DNA of 37,877 nt. It comes from Hoeflea sp. Its GTDB lineage: Bacteria > Pseudomonadota > Alphaproteobacteria > Rhizobiales > Rhizobiaceae. Within the stretch, counting starts at the first letter, position 1. Each line of letters starts with the position of its first letter. A model generated the notes under the pieces. It did not search any database. It saw only the letters and a program-made list of their open reading frames with translations, and was not told the DNA's origin. The translations under genes and the position numbers were made by a program. Shown piece after piece: positions 29,656 through 37,877 of this stretch. The stretch covers positions 1 to 37,877 of the forward strand of contig NZ_JACIYP010000048.1 in NCBI RefSeq assembly GCF_014359905.1, read 5' to 3'.

Positions 29656-30501
29656 ATGGGTGCATTGACAGCCCGTTTCCAGCAATCCGCGCTGGAGATG
29701 CATTGTCAGGTGAGCCTGATTAAAGTGAGGCGAAGGAACATTTTGGCGGAAGTCTCTTGTGCATGCGGTAAACGCGAAATTTGCGTCGTCCATAGCCGAT
29801 CCCTCTGCAATGCCAGTTCGCCGGGAGCCCTTGCTCAGCTCAATCACATCGCCCATAGGCGGACATTCCCGCGCGGAAGCATCATTCAGGCCCAAGGCGA
29901 AAACTGCAACATTGTCGGCAACATCGTCGAAGGGGTAGTCAAACTCTCCAGCGCGTCTTTCAATGGCGACGAGCATATTGTCGGCCTTCTGTTCCCGTCT
30001 GACTTTCTAGGCCGCCTTTTTGCTGAGGAATCCCGGTTTTCGTACGAGGCGGCGACCGATGTCACGCTGTGTTCGATGAACAAACCCGCGTTCGAGCGGT
30101 TCCTCCTCGATCACCCTACCGTCGAGCACGAAATGCTCAAAGCCAAGCTCGATGAATTGGATGCGGTGCGGGAATGGGCGGCCATCACCAGTGGCCATAC
30201 CACCATGCAACGGGTGGCAACCTTGCTCTATGTCTTTTCAAGGCGGACGAAAAATCTACATCTGGATGGTGACATGCAGTCACCCTCGATTGTCCAGGTG
30301 CCACTGAACCGGCGCGATATCGCTGATTACCTGGGCACGACGCCGGAGACGCTGAGTCGCAACATTCAGACGCTGGCGCGGAGCAAGGTCATCCGGATCA
30401 TCAACGCCAAGCATTTCGAATTGCTCGATACCAACGAACTGATCAAGCATTCAGGTGAATCGCGCACTGATCTCAACAGGATTGCGTCTGTCTTGCCGTG
30501 A
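29656..30501 (+). CDS. Fnr/FixK-type transcriptional regulator with unusual cysteines
   Basis: A regulator of up to 281 residues. The effector domain (about 55-165) and a classic Fnr/FixK helix-turn-helix (LNRRDIADYLGTTPETLSRNIQTLARSKVIRI, with the E..SR recognition residues) are clear, so it probably binds an Fnr-like box. Near the N-terminus are C35, C37, C43 and C51 and, later, a Cys in DVTLCSM. The positions echo the Fe-S ligands of FNR but the spacing CxC-x5-C-x7-C is not that of FNR or FnrL. The start is doubtful: the ATG at 29656 has no ribosome-binding site, and a TTG at 29743 with AAGGA five bases upstream would begin just before the cysteines. Oxygen or redox sensing is inferred. 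Confidence 0.87.
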   Translation: MGALTARFQQSALEMHCQVSLIKVRRRNILAEVSCACGKREICVVHSRSLCNASSPGALAQLNHIAHRRTFPRGSIIQAQGENCNIVGNIVEGVVKLSSASFNGDEHIVGLLFPSDFLGRLFAEESRFSYEAATDVTLCSMNKPAFERFLLDHPTVEHEMLKAKLDELDAVREWAAITSGHTTMQRVATLLYVFSRRTKNLHLDGDMQSPSIVQVPLNRRDIADYLGTTPETLSRNIQTLARSKVIRIINAKHFELLDTNELIKHSGESRTDLNRIASVLP

Positions 30502-30858
30502 GGCCCGGGTCAACAATGGGCCGCAAGTGACGCTACAGCTGTCAACGCGGAACGTCTGCTTTACCGACTTGCCTCCAACAAGCTGCCTGGCAAGTTACGG
30601 CCCCAAACGTGCCGGGCGGCTATGCGCCCCCGATGCCCGCCGTGGAGGCAACCTTCCATGTATCCTGAAAGCTGACCTTGTGTGAGTGTCCGTTGAACCC
30701 GACCCGACGCGGGCACCGCTGTGCCGCCCCGAAACCGGGCCTGGCAGCGGTTGGCAAGTGACCATCCATGTCATTGATGGTCTTCGGAGTGATCTCAATT
30801 TGCATGCCGCAGGACGGCGACAAAGCAGAGCGAAGGTTCACCGACAGTGCCAGAGAGG
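30502..30858. other. Intergenic region without supported gene
   Basis: These 357 bases lie between the convergent Fnr-type gene and the secreted-protein gene. A minus-strand open frame (30620-30841) is possible but resembles nothing I recognise, and it has no ribosome-binding site. It could be the decayed end of a longer gene. No terminator with a T-run is visible. Confidence 0.4.
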
Positions 30859-32394
30859 TCAGGGCGCGCGCTGCACCTCGTAATCATCGCAGCTCCAGAA
30901 AAGCTGACTTGTCTCATGCCAAATCTCGGAACAGACTGTGAACCTTGTCTTGTTCTGGGGGATGTCGGCATGGGTGAAGTCCAGCCGGAAAGGCGGCGGT
31001 GGAAATTCGGCGACCCGATCTGGACTCTGAAGCATCAGGTCGTCGAAGTCGCAATCAATCTGACGGCCGGTGCGCGGGCGCCCATCGGGCCAGGTCGCGG
31101 CTGTTGGAGCGTCGCAGCGCCACGCGGGAACCTTCAAGCCCTTCGCCATTTCAAACTCAAGCGGTGCCACGGCTTTCAATCCCACCTGATCAAGCCCATC
31201 AATGATGGTTCGCACCCTGAGCTTGCCGAAAAAGTGGTTCGGCCCGTTGTTTCGAAACACCAGTTCGGAATAGCAATCCGAACCGCTGTCGGCACCGCAC
31301 CCCGTCGGATTTCGACGGACAAAGTCCAGCCGTGGCGGCCTGTCCATCCGCTCCATCCGCCGATGCCCGCATTCCATTTCTTTTTGCAAAGGATCCAGGC
31401 CACTGGTGCCGACGACGCCGTTCTGCGGATCGGAGGTATTGGAGACCGACGCGCAATAGACAGTTTTGTAGTCCATCAGAATGTCTGACACGAGCCTGGC
31501 CTTAATATTCAACCTCAGAGCGGTGGAGTGGGCAAGCGTCACCTGTCGGCTTGTACATGTGAACCCAGCCAGGTTCCCGAACAGGACATTCGTCGGTTTG
31601 CACTTCCAGTCCGGGGTATCTGACGAAATTTCGAACCGGGTGCGGGCGCTGTCTACGTTGGTGAACGCTGCGCTCACCGTGATCTGGCCTTCGAAAATGC
31701 CGGTCGTCCCTTCTTTGTCTTTGTACCAGACCAGATAATCGAAATCACACGGCGCTGGCCGAAGACATCCGGCGAGATCATCCATATAGGGGCCGAACTC
31801 CGTCATTAGAGTTGCGCCAACGACCTGTTCGATAGTGAAGGGTCGGCCATAATCCGGCGATATGACATCGACATCGACAATCGGTCTGCAACGCCTTTCG
31901 TCATTGTTCCTGTCCAGGTCCGGTGTGCTGGATTTCCACTCGATGCGGAAGCAGTTCTCTGGAGCCTGCATGACAGTCACCTTCGGCGATTCCAGTGTCA
32001 CAACCCAAGACAGGCGATCGCCAGGCATCAATTTGACAGGCCCGGCGGTTTCGCAGGTCACGGTGCGGCCCGTCTGGCTACAAATCCTGTCAGCCGGGTA
32101 CGGAAATGGTAAAAGATTCCAGCCATTTGGCAATTCGTCGATGGCTGCAATCTCGCCGACAAATGGATCGCTGCCCCTGTTCCAGATTTCCAGACGAAAC
32201 GGGCAGGGCTCGCCCTGACGGCAGCTGTTGGTTTGACCGCCCTCCTCCTTCTCGTCAGGAAACAGCTTGGTAATGGCGAGATCATATTTTGGCGCGGCGA
32301 ACGCCCCCGGGTGGGCCAGCGCCGCAAGAAACGTGAACAAGATGGCCATAAGCGTGTTGGCGAAAAGGTTCGATTTTGACAGGAACTGCATCAT
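30859..32394 (-). CDS. Secreted cysteine-rich protein with DUF11-like repeats
   Basis: A 511-residue exported protein of unknown role. The signal peptide ends near HPGAFAA/PKYD. The mature chain has two or three DUF11-like immunoglobulin-fold repeats. Repeat 1, about 36-150, reads YDLAITKLF, then CPFRLEIWNRG, IDELPNGW and CSQTGRTVTCETAGPVKLMPGDRLSW. A middle unit (about 200-310) has TVSAAFTNV, then CKPTNVLFGNLAGFTC. The last (about 350-511) has CYSELVFRNNGPNHFFG and AWRCDAP. About 20 cysteines are spread in pairs, pointing to disulfide bonds. There is no membrane anchor, LPXTG or type I secretion repeat. The start at 32394 fits GGGAG six bases upstream; an ATG at 32400 directly follows that site. 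Surface or extracellular function is inferred. Confidence 0.75.
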   Translation of the reverse strand: MMQFLSKSNLFANTLMAILFTFLAALAHPGAFAAPKYDLAITKLFPDEKEEGGQTNSCRQGEPCPFRLEIWNRGSDPFVGEIAAIDELPNGWNLLPFPYPADRICSQTGRTVTCETAGPVKLMPGDRLSWVVTLESPKVTVMQAPENCFRIEWKSSTPDLDRNNDERRCRPIVDVDVISPDYGRPFTIEQVVGATLMTEFGPYMDDLAGCLRPAPCDFDYLVWYKDKEGTTGIFEGQITVSAAFTNVDSARTRFEISSDTPDWKCKPTNVLFGNLAGFTCTSRQVTLAHSTALRLNIKARLVSDILMDYKTVYCASVSNTSDPQNGVVGTSGLDPLQKEMECGHRRMERMDRPPRLDFVRRNPTGCGADSGSDCYSELVFRNNGPNHFFGKLRVRTIIDGLDQVGLKAVAPLEFEMAKGLKVPAWRCDAPTAATWPDGRPRTGRQIDCDFDDLMLQSPDRVAEFPPPPFRLDFTHADIPQNKTRFTVCSEIWHETSQLFWSCDDYEVQRAP

Positions 32395-32562
32395 TGACAT
32401 CTCCCTGGCTGACTCACGAAATCGCGGTTGGAACAGGCTGTATCCCGATGAAAAAGTGCATTCGATTTGTAGTTTTGGTATACTCTATCCCGCACTTGGA
32501 TCACCTCTGAATAGAGTAAGGGCACCCAAAGCGGTTCTACAAGACCTTTTTTGGCAAAGGGT

Positions 32563-32853
32563 TTACCTCAAGGACAATGATGAGACGCGAAGCTGCTGCT
32601 TGAAGAGAGTCGTCCGAAGGTCAGCAAAGCGCCGAAAGCAGCATGGCGCATGCTATTTCGAATGCCCGCTTCCCCGGCTTCGTTGCGAGAAGCCGCCCGC
32701 CCTGACTCTCTGCCCTTGACCGGTCTTCTGGATGATCGCGCAAACCATGCTTTGGGCCATGCCGAACAGTGCTGCTGTCGCTGACCCGCGATGGCGTGCT
32801 CCCTGCGTCAACTCTCGGCAGACAACACCAGCCTCACTGTTTTTGTTGCTCAA
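32563..32853 (-). pseudogene. Decayed transposase N-terminus, IS630-like
   Basis: A 96-codon frame broken by an in-frame TAG at 32655-32653. Its conceptual product has the spacing of an IS630-family N-terminal helix-turn-helix: GARHRGSATAALFGMAQSMV, then KTGQGQRVRAGG, and after the stop FADLRTTLFKQQLRV, echoing the TLAEIRxALxxxGxxV region. The similarity is judged by eye and modest. No terminal inverted repeats or catalytic DDE part are found, so at best this is a remnant. The rest of 32401-32896 shows no gene and is AT-rich. Confidence 0.35.
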
Positions 32854-32896
32854 TATGGCAAAATATTAAGCTTCCTCTCCCAGGATCCCCGAAGCT

Positions 32897-34066
32897 ATGT
32901 GCCATCAACAGGTCCTGAAGCCTGTCAGTGAGGGGGGTGATGTGCGTTACAGAGAGACCGACGATGTGTTCAAGACGCTGGTTTCGGAGCTAACCTCCAC
33001 GATTGTCCCGACGACGATCATGGGCCTGACAATACTTGCCGTCGGTCTGTTTGCCTACGAGAGCCTTGGCAGCATCGCACTCATGCTGGCCACCATCGGC
33101 GGAAGCGTTGCATCGCTTGCCAAGATTGTCGTCACGGTGGCCCACCGGCGCGCTAACGCGACGAAGCGCGCAACAGTTGAGGATGCCGCCCGCTGGGAGA
33201 TGGCGCACGGGCTGCTCACCTTCGTCATTGCCGCCTCTGTCGGGTCGCTGGCAGCTGTGGTGTTCACCTATCGCGACCTGTCGGTGCAAATTCTCGCAGC
33301 GGCGCTCATCTTTGGATACTCTGCCGGTGTGGCCGTGCGGGTATCCGTCCGGCCCTTCATCGCCGCGACTGCGATCCTGATTGCCGGGCTCCCGACGACA
33401 CTCTCGGTCATGCTCTACGGAGATGCGGCGCACTGGATATTGGCGGCGATGTGCGTGGCCTTCCTGGTGGCGGCGATGCAGAGCGTCTGGCATGTCTACC
33501 GAACAGTCACCAGGCAGATCTGCCTGGGTCTGGAAATGGAGCATCAGGCACGCCACGATCCGTTGACCGGACTTCCCAATCGCAAGGCGCTGAGCGAGGC
33601 GTTCATGACACTTGGCCGCGCGGACGACACGCTCACCTGCGTGCATTGCTTCGATCTTGACGGTTTCAAATACGTCAATGACCGCTTCGGTCATGCGGTG
33701 GGCGATGACCTGCTCACCAGCATTGCAGACAGGCTCAGGGAGACCCTGGACCATCCGAATATCGCCATCCGCGTTGGGGGCGATGAATTTGTCATTCTTC
33801 AACCGGATGTCAGGCATCCCCTTGAAGCTGACAGCCTGGCCAGAAAGATCGTGGATGTTCTCACGGCGCCCTATCGGATTGCCGGTGAAGACATCACCAT
33901 TGGCATCAGCCTGGGCTATACGATGGCACTCTCCGGCTCGGCAAACCTGGAACAGATGATGGTCAGTGCGGACAAGGCCTCATACCGCGCGAAGCGGAAC
34001 GGCGGCGGTATTGACCGCGAAACGCCGCCAGCGCTGGATCTTCGCCCGTCCTCTGTCGCCGCATGA
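32897..34066 (+). CDS. Membrane-bound diguanylate cyclase (GGDEF)
   Basis: A 389-residue diguanylate cyclase making cyclic di-GMP from two GTP. The N-terminal half holds five or six membrane segments (about 38-60, 62-85, 105-125, 130-150, 155-175 and 180-200). The GGDEF domain (about 215-375) begins HDPLTGLPNRKAL and has an intact GGDEF at 294-298 with RVGG before it. The product-inhibition I-site RxxD is missing: the corresponding residues are DHPN. Metal and substrate residues (FDLDGFKYVND) are present, so activity is likely. A GTG at 32942 preceded by a G-rich ribosome-binding-like stretch is an alternative start. No EAL domain is fused. It converges with the next gene. Confidence 0.93.
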   Translation: MCHQQVLKPVSEGGDVRYRETDDVFKTLVSELTSTIVPTTIMGLTILAVGLFAYESLGSIALMLATIGGSVASLAKIVVTVAHRRANATKRATVEDAARWEMAHGLLTFVIAASVGSLAAVVFTYRDLSVQILAAALIFGYSAGVAVRVSVRPFIAATAILIAGLPTTLSVMLYGDAAHWILAAMCVAFLVAAMQSVWHVYRTVTRQICLGLEMEHQARHDPLTGLPNRKALSEAFMTLGRADDTLTCVHCFDLDGFKYVNDRFGHAVGDDLLTSIADRLRETLDHPNIAIRVGGDEFVILQPDVRHPLEADSLARKIVDVLTAPYRIAGEDITIGISLGYTMALSGSANLEQMMVSADKASYRAKRNGGGIDRETPPALDLRPSSVAA

Positions 34067-34219
34067 CCGCAGCTTTGGCAATATCGTGTTGTCGTGCCGC
34101 CAAGTGTCGGGGAGACAGGTCGAACAACCGAAGCGCTTTCGCAGCAGTCTTGCCAAAGCTGTCGCGCCAGGCGGCGCGCAATCCTTGCATTCCTCGGCCG
34201 GCCATCCAAACCGTGCCCC

Positions 34220-34936
34220 CTACCCCTTGCGCGCGAGATACACCGTCTGCGTGAACGGCCGGTCCTGCAGCGGGTTGTGGAAGGTGACCGGTTCGGCCCA
34301 GGCATCCTTGAACACGCCTGCAAGGCGTTCGGTGAAGCTGTCATCGATCGGCGCGTCCGACCACAAGGCGAAAATGCCGCCGGGCTTGAGGTGTGAGGCT
34401 AGCCTCGTCAGGCCTTCGGGCTGGTAGAAACTCTCGCTGCGGGGGTCGAGCAGCGCATCGGGCGAGTGGTCGATGTCGAGCAGGATGGCGTCGAATGTGC
34501 GGCCCGGCGCGGCTGGGTCAAAGCCGTCCTCGCCCCGCGCCAGGGCGAAGAAATCGCCTTCCACCAGGTGGCAGCGCGGATCGGCGGTCAGGACCGGGCC
34601 GAGCGGCAGCAGTCCGGTTCTGTGCCAGTCGATCACGGCATCCAGATATTCGACCACGATCAGCGAGCCGGTGCGCGTCTCGTCGAGCGCCGCCTTGGCG
34701 GTATAGCCGAGGCCCAGGCCGCCGACCACGACATCAAGGCTCTCCCCCTCGCACGCCGTCAGCCCCAATCGGGCGAGCGCGATTTCGGAGGCGGTGAACA
34801 GGTCCGACATCAGGTGCTCTTCGCCGAGCTTGATTTCCAGAATATCCACCCCCAGCCGCGCCTCGCGGCGGCGGCGGAGCACAAGCGGGCCGATCGGCGT
34901 CGGGCGGTAGTCGAGTTCTTCAAACAATCTGCTCAT
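34220..34936 (-). CDS. Spermidine-synthase-like protein
   Basis: A 238-residue protein of the polyamine aminopropyltransferase/methyltransferase fold. The nucleotide motif VVVGGLGLGYTAKAAL, the acidic VVEYLDAVIDWH and the ILLDIDHSPDALL strand match the spermidine synthase-like group, which in Alphaproteobacteria often stands alone. The catalytic Asp-x-x-Asp of true spermidine synthase is not evident, so the substrate is open and the annotation is limited to the fold. I chose the ATG at 34936 (MSRLFEELDY), the likely N-terminus of the conserved part; a GTG at 34981 is in frame and neither has a strong ribosome-binding site. It converges with the GGDEF gene. Confidence 0.8.
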   Translation of the reverse strand: MSRLFEELDYRPTPIGPLVLRRRREARLGVDILEIKLGEEHLMSDLFTASEIALARLGLTACEGESLDVVVGGLGLGYTAKAALDETRTGSLIVVEYLDAVIDWHRTGLLPLGPVLTADPRCHLVEGDFFALARGEDGFDPAAPGRTFDAILLDIDHSPDALLDPRSESFYQPEGLTRLASHLKPGGIFALWSDAPIDDSFTERLAGVFKDAWAEPVTFHNPLQDRPFTQTVYLARKG

Positions 34937-35160
34937 GTCCGTCTTATCGGCGCTTTGGCAGGGGCGCACAAGGTGGCGCACGCGCAGGCGATGTCAAAGC
35001 GGGCTAGCGGCACGATTCACCGTTCCCGGCCCCGGAATGACCAATATCCGTTGATACGCAGGGACAACGGGTTGACGCCGCTGTCCGCGACGTTCATCCA
35101 CATCCCTGTCACAGACCCGTCGCAATCCGCCCCTGCCGGCCACGGAAACCATCACCCAAA

Positions 35161-36657
35161 ATGCCCGACACCTACCGCAAGCCGACGCTCGACAAGGATC
35201 TCGACAAGTTCGCGACCATGGAAGAGGCCACCGGGCTTCTCAACCGCGGCTTCGTCACGCCGGGGCTGGCGCTGGTGTTCATCTTCCTGTGCGCCGTGGT
35301 TGCCGCCGTCTTCGTCACCGGCCATCCGGGCTCGGTGGTGATCATCGCGGCCGCCACCATCGGCGCCTACATGGCGCTCAACATCGGCGCCAACGACGTC
35401 GCCAACAATGTCGGGCCCGCCGTGGGCTCGAAGGCGATGACGCTCGGCGTGGCGCTGGCGATCGCGGCGGTGTTTGAAAGTGCGGGCGCGCTGATTGCCG
35501 GCGGCGATGTCGTCAACACCATTTCCAAGGACATCATCGATCCCGCCGCGGTCTCCGATCCGGACGTCTTCATCGCCGCGATGATGGCCGCCCTGGTTGC
35601 GGCCGCGATGTGGATCCATCTCGCCACCTTCATCGGCGCGCCGGTTTCGACCACCCATTCGATCGTCGGCGGCGTGATGGGCGCGGGCATTGCCGCCGCA
35701 GGCGTTGACGCCGTCAACTGGGGGACCATGGGCGGCATCGCCGCCAGCTGGCTGATCTCGCCCTTCATGGGCGGCGTGATCGCAGCCCTCTTCCTCGCCT
35801 TCATCAAGATGGCGATCATCTACCAGGACGACAAGATTGCCGCCGCGCGCCGCTGGGTGCCGGTGCTGATCGCCATCATGGCCGGCGCCTTCGCCGCCTA
35901 CCTGTCGATCAAGGGGCTCAAGGCGCTGGTCGACATCTCGCTCACCCAGGCGCTGATGATCGGCGCCGGCACCGCGATCCTCAGCTGGGCGGTCGCCCGT
36001 CCGGTGATCGCCTGGCAGTCACAGGGCCTCGAGAACCGAAACCAGTCCTTGCGAAAACTGTTCGGCATTCCGCTGATCTGTTCGGCGGCGCTGTTGTCGT
36101 TTGCCCATGGCGCCAATGACGTGGCCAATGCCGTCGGGCCGCTGGCAGCCATCGTCCACACCGCCGAATATGGCGATGTCGCCGCGCAGGTGACGATCCC
36201 GCTATGGGTGATGGCGGTGGGCGCCGGCGGCATCTCGCTCGGCCTCATCCTGTTCGGCCCGAAGCTGATCCGCATGGTCGGCAACCAGATCACCAAGCTC
36301 AACCCGATGCGGGCCTATTGCGTGGCGCTGTCGGCGGCGATCACCGTGATCATCGCCTCCTGGCTGGGGCTGCCGGTGAGTTCCACCCACATCGCCGTGG
36401 GCGCGGTGTTCGGGGTCGGCTTCTTTCGTGAATGGTACACCGAAAAATCGGCCCGCCGTGCCGATTATGTCGGCCGCCACCAGCTCAACCCGACCGACGG
36501 CAAGCCAGCGAAGGGCCGGCTCGCAGAACAGCGCCGGCGCAAACTGGTCCGCCGCTCGCACTTCCTGCAGATCGTCGCCGCCTGGGTGATCACCGTGCCT
36601 GCCGCAGCGGTGCTGTCGGGCGTGATGTTCGCTTTGCTGCGGGGGGTGCTGAACTGA
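35161..36657 (+). CDS. pit: Inorganic phosphate transporter, PiT family
   Basis: A 498-residue low-affinity phosphate symporter. The two inverted PiT signature repeats are NIGANDVANNVGPAVGSKAMT (N-terminal half) and FAHGANDVANAVGPLAAI (C-terminal half). About 11 hydrophobic segments span the length, and the motif GAPVSTTHSIVGGVMG and its counterpart LPVSSTHIAVGAVFGVG are present. A charged loop of about 60 residues (from KSARRADYVGRH to KLVRRSHF) precedes the last membrane span. The partner PhoU-like protein that often accompanies pit genes is missing here. The start at 35161 has only a weak ribosome-binding site. Confidence 0.96.
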   Translation: MPDTYRKPTLDKDLDKFATMEEATGLLNRGFVTPGLALVFIFLCAVVAAVFVTGHPGSVVIIAAATIGAYMALNIGANDVANNVGPAVGSKAMTLGVALAIAAVFESAGALIAGGDVVNTISKDIIDPAAVSDPDVFIAAMMAALVAAAMWIHLATFIGAPVSTTHSIVGGVMGAGIAAAGVDAVNWGTMGGIAASWLISPFMGGVIAALFLAFIKMAIIYQDDKIAAARRWVPVLIAIMAGAFAAYLSIKGLKALVDISLTQALMIGAGTAILSWAVARPVIAWQSQGLENRNQSLRKLFGIPLICSAALLSFAHGANDVANAVGPLAAIVHTAEYGDVAAQVTIPLWVMAVGAGGISLGLILFGPKLIRMVGNQITKLNPMRAYCVALSAAITVIIASWLGLPVSSTHIAVGAVFGVGFFREWYTEKSARRADYVGRHQLNPTDGKPAKGRLAEQRRRKLVRRSHFLQIVAAWVITVPAAAVLSGVMFALLRGVLN

Positions 36658-36714
36658 ACCTTCTGCTGGCGGGTCAACCCGGCAACTGGCCGGGCCGACA
36701 GGGGCAGGTGGGCG

Positions 36715-37485
36715 CTACGCCCTCAGCCGGATTTGGGCTTCAGCGACGTTCATTCCGGGCAGCGTTTCAAAGGCGGGCCGTGCGAACCAGTAGCCCTGGA
36801 ACAGGCTTATGCCCGCTGCCTTGAGGACAATGAATTCCGCTTCGGTCTCGATGCCTTCGGCCAGCACACTGATATCAAGCGCCCGCGCAATGCCGACAAT
36901 GCCTGCCACCACGGCCTGACGCGCCCGGCTGGTGTCGATGCCGCGGATGAGCTTCATGTCGATCTTGATCAGGTCGGGCTGGAACTCGACCAGCAGGCCA
37001 AGGCCGGCATAGCCCGCTCCGAAATCGTCGATGGCGGTCACAAACCCCTGCTTGCGATATTCGGCAATGATGTTCGACAGATGCGCGGTGTCGGAGATCT
37101 CCTCGTCTTCCGTGAATTCGAACATGATCGCGGAACGGGGGAAATCGAACCGCTTTGCCGCAAGCAACGTCGCCCGCAGGCAGGCGGCAGGCTCATAGAC
37201 CGCGTTGGGCATGAAGTTGATCGACAGTTTCAAGTCTTCACCGCGCGGGAAAAGGCTGGATGCCAATTCGATTGCCTTCACCCGACAGGCCTGATCGAAC
37301 ACATATTTCTGCTCGGGCGTGACGCGCGAGAGCACGGCCTGCGCGCCTTCACCTTCGGTCCCGCGGACCAGCGCCTCGTAGCCCCAGACACGCGCATTGG
37401 CGGAATCATAGATCGGCTGAAAGGCCATGGAGAAATCGAAATCGAGCTTGATGCCGCTCTGGCATCCTGGGCATGACTTGGGCAT
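36715..37485 (-). CDS. EAL-domain cyclic di-GMP phosphodiesterase
   Basis: A 256-residue stand-alone EAL protein that should hydrolyse c-di-GMP to pGpG. Catalytic and metal residues are intact: EALVRG, INFMPN, FEFTEDEEI, AIDDFGAGYAGL (two Asp), LIKIDM (Lys), AEGIETEAE and the final FQGYWFARP (Gln). It therefore appears active rather than degenerate. A short N-terminal CPGC motif (MPKSCPGCQSG) before the fold is a possible metal or redox site and has no partner CxxC. The start at 37485 was chosen from the end of the domain; frames upstream are open but weaker. It converges with pit. Confidence 0.92.
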   Translation of the reverse strand: MPKSCPGCQSGIKLDFDFSMAFQPIYDSANARVWGYEALVRGTEGEGAQAVLSRVTPEQKYVFDQACRVKAIELASSLFPRGEDLKLSINFMPNAVYEPAACLRATLLAAKRFDFPRSAIMFEFTEDEEISDTAHLSNIIAEYRKQGFVTAIDDFGAGYAGLGLLVEFQPDLIKIDMKLIRGIDTSRARQAVVAGIVGIARALDISVLAEGIETEAEFIVLKAAGISLFQGYWFARPAFETLPGMNVAEAQIRLRA

Positions 37486-37592
37486 TGGGAGTCTCGCACA
37501 CTGGAATGAGTCCGCCGAGACTAGGGCTATTGTGTTTACAGACCGACAAAATCCCACCCGCGAAATCGGGCGCCGGCCAACAAAAATTCACA

Positions 37593-37877
<285 letters not shown>

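Noticed and set aside
30620..30841. Minus-strand 73-codon frame after the secreted-protein gene
   Set aside because: No ribosome-binding site and no recognisable product; could be a decayed gene end but cannot be supported.
35106..35123. Pho-box-like CTGTCAC-N4-CCGTCGC before pit
   Set aside because: The second half matches CTGTCAT poorly; too weak to claim PhoB control.

Overview
The window looks like chromosomal DNA of a free-living alphaproteobacterium of the order Rhizobiales (Rhizobiaceae/Phyllobacteriaceae type, possibly near Hoeflea; this is inferred from protein character, no search was run). The grounds are high GC in nearly all genes, a UvrB with the long N-terminal extension typical of rhizobia, a short rhizobial-type flagellin, a DUF1127 mini-protein, a canonical CtrA-type box, and a PAS/HisKA hybrid kinase with tandem receivers.

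Layout. 1-252: intergenic DNA with a dispersed-type inverted repeat. 253-6557: uvrB and a divergent hybrid sensor kinase. 6558-9881: a repeat-rich coiled-coil lipoprotein behind a CtrA box, a flagellin away from any flagellar cluster, and a PCC-motif methyltransferase. 10028-16971: a LysR regulator divergent from an aldo/keto reductase, a Tat-exported metallo-hydrolase, a YugP-type zinc protease, gamma-glutamyltransferase, an SGNH-type protein and a DUF486 membrane protein. 17066-20454: a P2A cation ATPase and a CreA-like protein. 20672-24457: a 57-aa membrane peptide, a SCO copper chaperone, a CPA1-type antiporter and prmA; the last two overlap by four bases. 24554-28036: DUF1127, a three-domain Xaa-Pro aminopeptidase, and azlCD behind a palindrome that fills its promoter spacer.

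28.1-34.1 kb is visibly more AT-rich and looks acquired. It holds two divergent Crp/Fnr regulators, a secreted cysteine-rich DUF11-like protein, a decayed transposase-like remnant (IS630-like, tentative) and a GGDEF cyclase. Core-like sequence then resumes with a spermidine-synthase-like protein, a PiT phosphate transporter, an EAL phosphodiesterase and the C-terminal end of ligA, cut by the window edge.

Themes: envelope and ion homeostasis (P-ATPase, antiporter, PiT, AzlCD, SCO), signalling (hybrid kinase, Crp/Fnr pair, GGDEF plus EAL) and DNA repair (uvrB, ligA). I found no tRNA, rRNA, CRISPR array, prophage or intact insertion sequence. The best candidates for undescribed biology are the Crp/Fnr plus secreted-protein island, the CtrA-linked duplicated coiled-coil lipoprotein, and two long intergenic stem-loops that share a 33-nt loop length.
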